From positions 1,984,001 through 2,048,000 of the forward strand of contig NZ_JAGIPG010000001.1 in NCBI RefSeq assembly GCF_017877055.1: DNA of 64,000 nucleotides, written 5' to 3'. The stretch comes from Neorhizobium galegae. GTDB lineage: Bacteria > Pseudomonadota > Alphaproteobacteria > Rhizobiales > Rhizobiaceae. Below are positions 59,412 through 64,000 of the stretch, in pieces. Position numbers and translations under genes: made by a program. The notes below the pieces were generated by a model. The model saw only the letters and a list, made by a program, of their open reading frames with translations, made no database searches and had not been told where the DNA came from. Numbering within the stretch: the stretch's first letter is position 1; the number at the start of each line of letters is the position of its first letter.

Positions 59412-59758
59412 TGGCAATCGAGGCTTCAAGTTTTGCCGCCGGAGCAAGGCCTGGTCAACCCCGCACGGGCGGCTCAAATCATGGGCATCAGGGAGCCTGC
59501 CATCTCACGGAAAACGCACCTCTTTTGACCACGAGCTGCCTAAACTTTAGGTAACTGGTCGTTTTCTGAGCCGGGTTAACGAATTTACCTCATTTCAGAC
59601 GCAATTCGAAAAGGCGACACTTGACCCTGCGTTGTTTTGCGAATGAGATAGCAACGCCCGCACCGGGAGGGTTAGCGGGCGGCCGGCCGTATTCGAAAAG
59701 ACAGGGGAGCGGCACGGTGTCACCAGATCACAGAAAACCACAGATAAAGGTTGGGAAA
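59412..59758. promoter_or_regulatory. Intergenic region between metC and aapJ
   Basis: About 347 bp without a gene. For aapJ the best promoter sign is a CTTGAC -35 hexamer at 59620-59625, with a poor -10 around 59643-59650. For metC the minus strand contains TGATTTGAGCC (59471-59481), which resembles part of the SAM-II riboswitch, but the downstream conserved GCTAAA element is missing. No other structure was recognised. Confidence 0.4.
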
Positions 59759-60784
59759 ATGAAAAAGACGCTTCTGTCAGCCGCGATTGGCGCAGCGGTC
59801 CTTGGCTTCGCATCGGCAGCATCGGCCGCCACGCTTGATACCGTCAAGTCCAAGGGTTTCGTTCAGTGCGTCGTCAACACCGGTCTCGCCGGCTTTGCCG
59901 CACCGGACGCATCGGGCAACTGGTCCGGTTTCGACGTTGACTACTGCAAAGCCGTTGCTGCTGCCATTTTTAATGACGCAACGAAGACGAAATACACCCC
60001 GACCACTTCGCAGACCCGCTTCACGGCGCTGCAGTCGGGCGAAGGCGATGTCCTCTTCCGCAACACGACCTGGACGATCAACCGCGATACCGCGCTCGGC
60101 TTCAACTTCCGCACCGTCAACTATTACGACGGCCAGGGCTTCATGGTTCCGAAGAGCCTCAACGTGAAGTCGGCTCTGGAGCTCTCCGGCGCTGCCGTCT
60201 GCGTTCAGTCCGGCACCACCACCGAACTTAACCTCGCCGACTACTTCAAGGCCAACAAGCTCGAATACAAGCCGGTCGTCTACGAAAAGCTGCCGGAAGT
60301 GAACCAGGCCTATCAGGAAGGCCGTTGCGACGTTTACACCACCGACCAGTCCGGCCTCTATTCGTTGCGCCTGTCGCTTTCGAACCCGGATGAGCACATC
60401 ATCCTGCCGGAAATCATCTCCAAGGAGCCGCTCGGCCCGGCCGTTCGCCAGGGCGACGACCAGTGGTTCGATATCGTTTCCTGGACGCACTACGCGCTGG
60501 TGCAGGCCGAAGAGTTCGGCATCACCAAGGCGAATGTCGATGACATCCGCAAGTCCTCCACCAACCCGGACGTCCGCCGCTTCCTCGGCGTCGAGAAGGA
60601 TACCAAGATCGGTACCGACCTCGGCCTGACCAACGACTGGGCTTACAACATCATCAAGGCGGTCGGCAATTACGGCGAAGTGTTCGAGCGCAACATCGGC
60701 CAGAACACCCCCCTCAAGATCCAGCGTGGCCTGAACGCGCTGTGGACCAAGGGCGGCCTGCAATACGCTCCGCCGATTCGTTGA
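59759..60784 (+). CDS. aapJ: AapJ, periplasmic binding protein of the general L-amino acid ABC transporter
   Basis: Secreted protein of 341 aa. The signal peptide ends after ASA at residue 23 (LGFASAASA). The mature part is an SBP_bac_3 domain (LDTVKSKGFVQCVVNTGLAG, FDVDYCKAVAAAIF, GQGFMVPKSL-type FMVPKSL). In R. leguminosarum, Aap takes up a broad range of L-amino acids and is regulated by nitrogen status. It heads aapJQMP and is separated from aapQ by two hairpins. Confidence 0.95.
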   Translation: MKKTLLSAAIGAAVLGFASAASAATLDTVKSKGFVQCVVNTGLAGFAAPDASGNWSGFDVDYCKAVAAAIFNDATKTKYTPTTSQTRFTALQSGEGDVLFRNTTWTINRDTALGFNFRTVNYYDGQGFMVPKSLNVKSALELSGAAVCVQSGTTTELNLADYFKANKLEYKPVVYEKLPEVNQAYQEGRCDVYTTDQSGLYSLRLSLSNPDEHIILPEIISKEPLGPAVRQGDDQWFDIVSWTHYALVQAEEFGITKANVDDIRKSSTNPDVRRFLGVEKDTKIGTDLGLTNDWAYNIIKAVGNYGEVFERNIGQNTPLKIQRGLNALWTKGGLQYAPPIR

Positions 60785-60800
60785 TCGGCCAGACCATGAT

Positions 60801-60830
60801 GGGATAAGGCGGCCGATGCCGCCTTATCCC
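60801..60830 (+). terminator. Perfect 13-bp hairpin after aapJ
   Basis: GGGATAAGGCGGC (60801-60813) and GCCGCCTTATCCC (60818-60830) pair perfectly with a CGAT loop, 17 bp past the aapJ stop. It has no T-tract but an A-rich region follows. It probably acts as an intercistronic stabiliser or partial terminator, giving more AapJ than permease. Confidence 0.7.
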
Positions 60831-60861
60831 CACATAAAAACAAGACGCATAAAAAGAAAAA

Positions 60862-60879
60862 GGCCTCAAAAATGAGGCC
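60862..60879 (+). repeat. Second short hairpin between aapJ and aapQ
   Basis: GGCCTCA and TGAGGCC pair around an AAAA loop, 18 bp before the aapQ ATG. Its proximity to the aapQ start means it could affect ribosome access. Confidence 0.5.
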
Positions 60880-60897
60880 ACAGGGGAAAAGGCCAGC

Positions 60898-62091
60898 ATG
60901 ACAGATCACGCTGCAATTGCGCCTTCCGAAGCGCGAACTCTCAGATCCTACGTTTACGACCCCAAGATTCGGGGGATTTTTTTCCAGGTCCTCACGCTCG
61001 TCATCGTCGTCGGCGTCGGCTGGTGGATTTTCGACAACACCGTCGCCAACCTTGCGCGCTCGGGTACCGCTTCCGGATATCAGTTCCTCAAAGGCCGCGC
61101 CGGTTTCGATATCGGCGCCTCCCTGATCGAATACTCGAGCGATTCGACCTACGGCCGCGCCATCCTCGTCGGCTTCCTCAACACGATCCTGGTGGCGTTC
61201 TTCGGTATCATCACCGCCACGGCCATCGGCTTCATCATCGGTATCGGCCGCCTTTCGAAGAACTGGCTGATCGCCAAGCTCTGCACCGTCTATGTGGAAG
61301 TCTTCCGCAACATCCCGGTGCTGCTGATCATCTTCTTCTGGTACAAGGGCGTCCTTTCGTCCCTGCCGCAGGTTCGGGACTCGGTCAAACTGCCGCTCGG
61401 CATGGTGCTCAACAACCGCGGGCTCGCCTTCCCGAAGCCCGTCTGGGGTGACGCCGCATGGGTCATCCCCGTAGCGCTGCTGATTGCCGTCGTTGCGGCG
61501 TTCATCGTGGCGCGCTGGGCAAAACAGCGTCAGATGCGCACGGGCCAGCAGTTCCATACGATCTGGACGGTAACCGGCCTGATCATCGGCCTTCCGGTGC
61601 TCGCCTTCCTTGCCGTCGGCGCTCCGCTGACGTTCGATTTCCCGATCGCGGGCCGCTTCAACCTGTCGGGCGGATCGGTGATCGCCCCGGAATTCGTGGC
61701 CCTCTACCTCGCCCTGTCCTTTTATACGGCCTCGTTCATCGCAGAGACGATCCGCGCCGGCATCCGGGCCGTGGCCAAGGGGCAAAGCGAAGCGGCGGCA
61801 GCACTCGGATTGCAGCCCAGCACCACGACCCGTCTCGTCATCGTGCCGCAGGCGATGCGGGTCATCATCCCGCCGCTCACCAGCCAATATCTCAACCTTA
61901 CGAAAAACTCGTCGCTCGGCATCGCCGTCGGGTTTCCGGAACTGGTCGCCACCGGCGGCACGACGATGAACCAGACCGGACAGGCAATCGAAGTGGTGTC
62001 GATCTGGCTCGTCGTCTATCTCAGCATCAGTATCACGACCTCTCTGTTCATGAACTGGTTCAACGCCAAAATGGCCCTGGTGGAGAGGTAA
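60898..62091 (+). CDS. aapQ: AapQ, amino acid ABC transporter permease
   Basis: Inner-membrane permease of 397 aa, HisMQ type. It has hydrophobic segments from about residue 25 ([17 protein letters not shown]) and the Pro-rich [16 protein letters not shown]. The EAA loop is [20 protein letters not shown] followed by [21 protein letters not shown] large insert between the first helices and the transport domain is typical of Aap permeases. It pairs with AapM. Confidence 0.95.
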   Translation: MTDHAAIAPSEARTLRSYVYDPKIRGIFFQVLTLVIVVGVGWWIFDNTVANLARSGTASGYQFLKGRAGFDIGASLIEYSSDSTYGRAILVGFLNTILVAFFGIITATAIGFIIGIGRLSKNWLIAKLCTVYVEVFRNIPVLLIIFFWYKGVLSSLPQVRDSVKLPLGMVLNNRGLAFPKPVWGDAAWVIPVALLIAVVAAFIVARWAKQRQMRTGQQFHTIWTVTGLIIGLPVLAFLAVGAPLTFDFPIAGRFNLSGGSVIAPEFVALYLALSFYTASFIAETIRAGIRAVAKGQSEAAAALGLQPSTTTRLVIVPQAMRVIIPPLTSQYLNLTKNSSLGIAVGFPELVATGGTTMNQTGQAIEVVSIWLVVYLSISITTSLFMNWFNAKMALVER

Positions 62092-62095
62092 GATC

Positions 62096-63253
62096 ATGAA
62101 CACGAAAAACGTTGCCTATGTCCGGCAGGAGATGATCGGCCCGACCCCTGCTCCGCTGAACACCAGGAGCGCCTCGGGCTGGATCCGCACCAATCTTCTG
62201 GCGACGCCGAAGGATGCACTGCTGACGATCCTTGCCGTCGCCGTCCTCGTCTGGGCGCTGCCCGGCATGATCAACTGGCTGTTCGTCCAGGCGGCGTGGT
62301 TCGGGACCGACCGCACATTCTGCACCACCGCGGTACAGGGCGGCATCAAGCCGAATGGCTGGAGTGGCGCCTGCTGGGCCTTTGTCGGGGACCGCTTCCA
62401 GCAATTCATGTTCGGGCGTTATCCGATCGACGAACGCTGGCGGCCGATGCTGGTGGCGATCTTGTTCATCGCCCTGCTCGTACCGATCCTGATGCCGAAG
62501 CTGCCGCGCAAGGGCCTGAATGCCCTGCTGCTCTTCGTCGGCCTGCCGATCGTTGCATTCTTCCTTCTGCATGGCGGCGTGTTCGGGCTCCAGAAGGTCG
62601 AGACACCGCTCTGGGGCGGCCTGATGGTGACGCTGATCCTGTCCTTCGTCGGCATTGCCGTCTCGCTCCCCGTCGGCATTCTGCTGGCGCTCGGACGACG
62701 CTCGACGATGCCGGTGATCCGGGTCATCTGCGTCACCTTCATCGAGGTCATCCGTGGCGTACCGCTGATCACGGTGCTGTTCATGGCGAACGTGATGCTG
62801 CCGCTCTTCCTGCCGACCGGCTGGACGATCGACAACTTCCTGCGGGCGCTGGTAGGCGTGGCGATCTTCGCCTCCGCCTACATGGCCGAAGTGGTTCGCG
62901 GCGGCCTGCAGGCCATCCCGAAAGGACAGTTCGAGGGCGCCGATTCGCTCGGTCTCAGCTATTGGCAGAAGATCCGGCTGATCATCATGCCGCAGGCGCT
63001 GAAACTGGTCATCCCGGGCATCGTCAACACTTTCATCGGCCTTTTCAAGGATACGTCGCTGGTGTCGATCATCGGCATGTTCGACCTTCTCGGGATCGTG
63101 CAGCTGAACTTTACCGACACGACGTGGATCAGCCCCGTCACACCGATCACGGGCCTCATCTTCGCAGGCTTCATCTTCTGGCTGTTCTGCTTCGGCATGT
63201 CGCGCTACTCCGCCTTCATGGAGCGGCATCTCGACACCAACCTGAAGCGATAG
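62096..63253 (+). CDS. aapM: AapM, amino acid ABC transporter permease
   Basis: Second permease, 385 aa. The membrane helix [20 protein letters not shown], the segment [20 protein letters not shown], and the EAA loop [20 protein letters not shown] are visible. The cytosolic N-terminus is about 40 residues. It starts 4 bp after the aapQ stop, so the two subunits are made together. Confidence 0.95.
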   Translation: MNTKNVAYVRQEMIGPTPAPLNTRSASGWIRTNLLATPKDALLTILAVAVLVWALPGMINWLFVQAAWFGTDRTFCTTAVQGGIKPNGWSGACWAFVGDRFQQFMFGRYPIDERWRPMLVAILFIALLVPILMPKLPRKGLNALLLFVGLPIVAFFLLHGGVFGLQKVETPLWGGLMVTLILSFVGIAVSLPVGILLALGRRSTMPVIRVICVTFIEVIRGVPLITVLFMANVMLPLFLPTGWTIDNFLRALVGVAIFASAYMAEVVRGGLQAIPKGQFEGADSLGLSYWQKIRLIIMPQALKLVIPGIVNTFIGLFKDTSLVSIIGMFDLLGIVQLNFTDTTWISPVTPITGLIFAGFIFWLFCFGMSRYSAFMERHLDTNLKR

Positions 63254-63301
63254 CGGACCTGAAGCTGTGCCTAGCCACAAACGATAACTAAGGGGATAAA
63301 A

Positions 63302-64000
63302 ATGGCAGACGCCCAACCCAAAAAAATGACCGTCTCGGCTACCGACGTTGCCGTCGAAATCATCGGCATGAACAAGTGGTACGGCGATTTCCACGTGCTG
63401 CGCGACATCAACCTGAAGGTGATGAAGGGCGAACGCATCGTCATCGCCGGCCCGTCCGGCTCCGGCAAGTCGACGATGATCCGCTGCATCAACCGTCTCG
63501 AGGAACACCAGGCGGGCAACATCATCGTCGACGGCATCGAGCTTACCAACGACCTGAAGAAGATCGATGAAGTGCGCCGCGAAGTCGGCATGGTGTTCCA
63601 GCACTTCAACCTCTTTCCGCACCTGACGATCCTGGAAAACTGCACGCTGGCACCGATCTGGGTGCGCAAGATGCCAAAGAAGCAGGCGGAAGAAATCGCC
63701 ATGCATTATCTCGCCCGCGTCAAGATCCCGGAACAGGCCAACAAATATCCGGGCCAGCTCTCCGGCGGCCAGCAGCAGCGCGTGGCGATCGCCCGCTCGC
63801 TGTGCATGAAACCGAAGATCATGCTGTTCGACGAGCCGACCTCGGCGCTCGACCCGGAAATGGTCAAGGAAGTGCTGGATACGATGGTGAGCCTTGCGGA
63901 AGAAGGCATGACCATGCTGTGCGTGACCCATGAAATGGGCTTCGCCCGCCAGGTCGCACACCGGGTGATCTTCATGGACCAGGGCCAGATCGTTGAGCAG
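63302..64000 (+). CDS. aapP: AapP, amino acid ABC transporter ATP-binding protein (truncated by window edge)
   Basis: The first 233 codons are present; the gene continues beyond the window. Walker [11 protein letters not shown], the Q-loop [13 protein letters not shown], the signature [15 protein letters not shown], Walker [15 protein letters not shown] and the switch His in [11 protein letters not shown] are all intact. A 23-residue N-terminal extension precedes the core. It powers AapQM and starts 48 bp after aapM. Confidence 0.95.
   Translation, partial: MADAQPKKMTVSATDVAVEIIGMNKWYGDFHVLRDINLKVMKGERIVIAGPSGSGKSTMIRCINRLEEHQAGNIIVDGIELTNDLKKIDEVRREVGMVFQHFNLFPHLTILENCTLAPIWVRKMPKKQAEEIAMHYLARVKIPEQANKYPGQLSGGQQQRVAIARSLCMKPKIMLFDEPTSALDPEMVKEVLDTMVSLAEEGMTMLCVTHEMGFARQVAHRVIFMDQGQIVEQ

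Overview
The window is a contiguous stretch of a high-GC alphaproteobacterial chromosome, almost certainly from the Rhizobiaceae (Rhizobium/Agrobacterium/Neorhizobium type). The evidence is the gene set and gene order: dusB(nifR3)-ntrB-ntrC-ntrY-ntrX-trkA, a fused ispDF, a pyruvate dehydrogenase E1-beta that carries its own lipoyl domain, lexA with a GAAC-N7-GAAC SOS box, a phasin, EipB, and metC divergent from aapJQMP. No rRNA, tRNA, CRISPR array, prophage or insertion sequence was recognised.

Layout. 1-7526 (minus strand): nitrogen regulation, dusB-ntrB-ntrC and then ntrY-ntrX, with the first codons of trkA cut by the window edge. 7685-10466: ispDF-cinA on the plus strand, facing a Coq10/RatA-type protein and a small P-loop ATPase on the minus strand. 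10763-10948: an orphan 61-residue protein preceded by a strong palindrome. 10971-18915 (minus strand): pdhA-pdhB-pdhC, a GDSL hydrolase, a YdcH protein, lpdA, a GlsB-type membrane protein and lipA. This places pyruvate dehydrogenase with its E3 and its lipoyl synthase. 19110-22701: ftsB, eno, kdsA and a VOC protein. 22902-26109: lexA convergent with comEC. 26397-27686: gltA. 27716-40899 (minus strand): the long envelope and translation cluster rpsB-tsf-pyrH-frr-uppS-cdsA-rseP-bamA-lpxD-fabZ-lpxA-lpxI-lpxB.

The most unusual region is 41073-45640: a tightly overlapping four-gene operon, telA, then a lipoprotein with a substrate-binding domain and a von Willebrand A domain, then xpaC, then a second periplasmic binding protein. 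There is no transporter subunit in it. The two binding proteins share motifs and look like paralogs. Upstream of telA is a sequence matching the rhizobial PHO box (two CTGTCAT-like heptamers 4 bp apart), with a -10-like hexamer at the expected distance. The inference is a phosphate-starvation-controlled envelope system of unknown function.

The rest: eipB (45688-46536) diverges from ridA-GDPD-FemAB-like-HIT (46647-49529). Then azlC-azlD, clpS-clpA, a phasin with PhaR-like motifs upstream, a DUF3126 protein, cysE and an alpha/beta hydrolase follow on the minus strand. A CHCC zinc-finger protein and an FAD monooxygenase lie on the plus strand, convergent with metC. The general amino-acid transporter aapJQMP runs to the window end, where aapP is truncated.

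Start codons were moved from the longest possible reading frame to the best-supported site where a ribosome binding site, stop-start overlap or family N-terminus justified it. Functional statements rest on recognised motifs and family knowledge. No database search was run.
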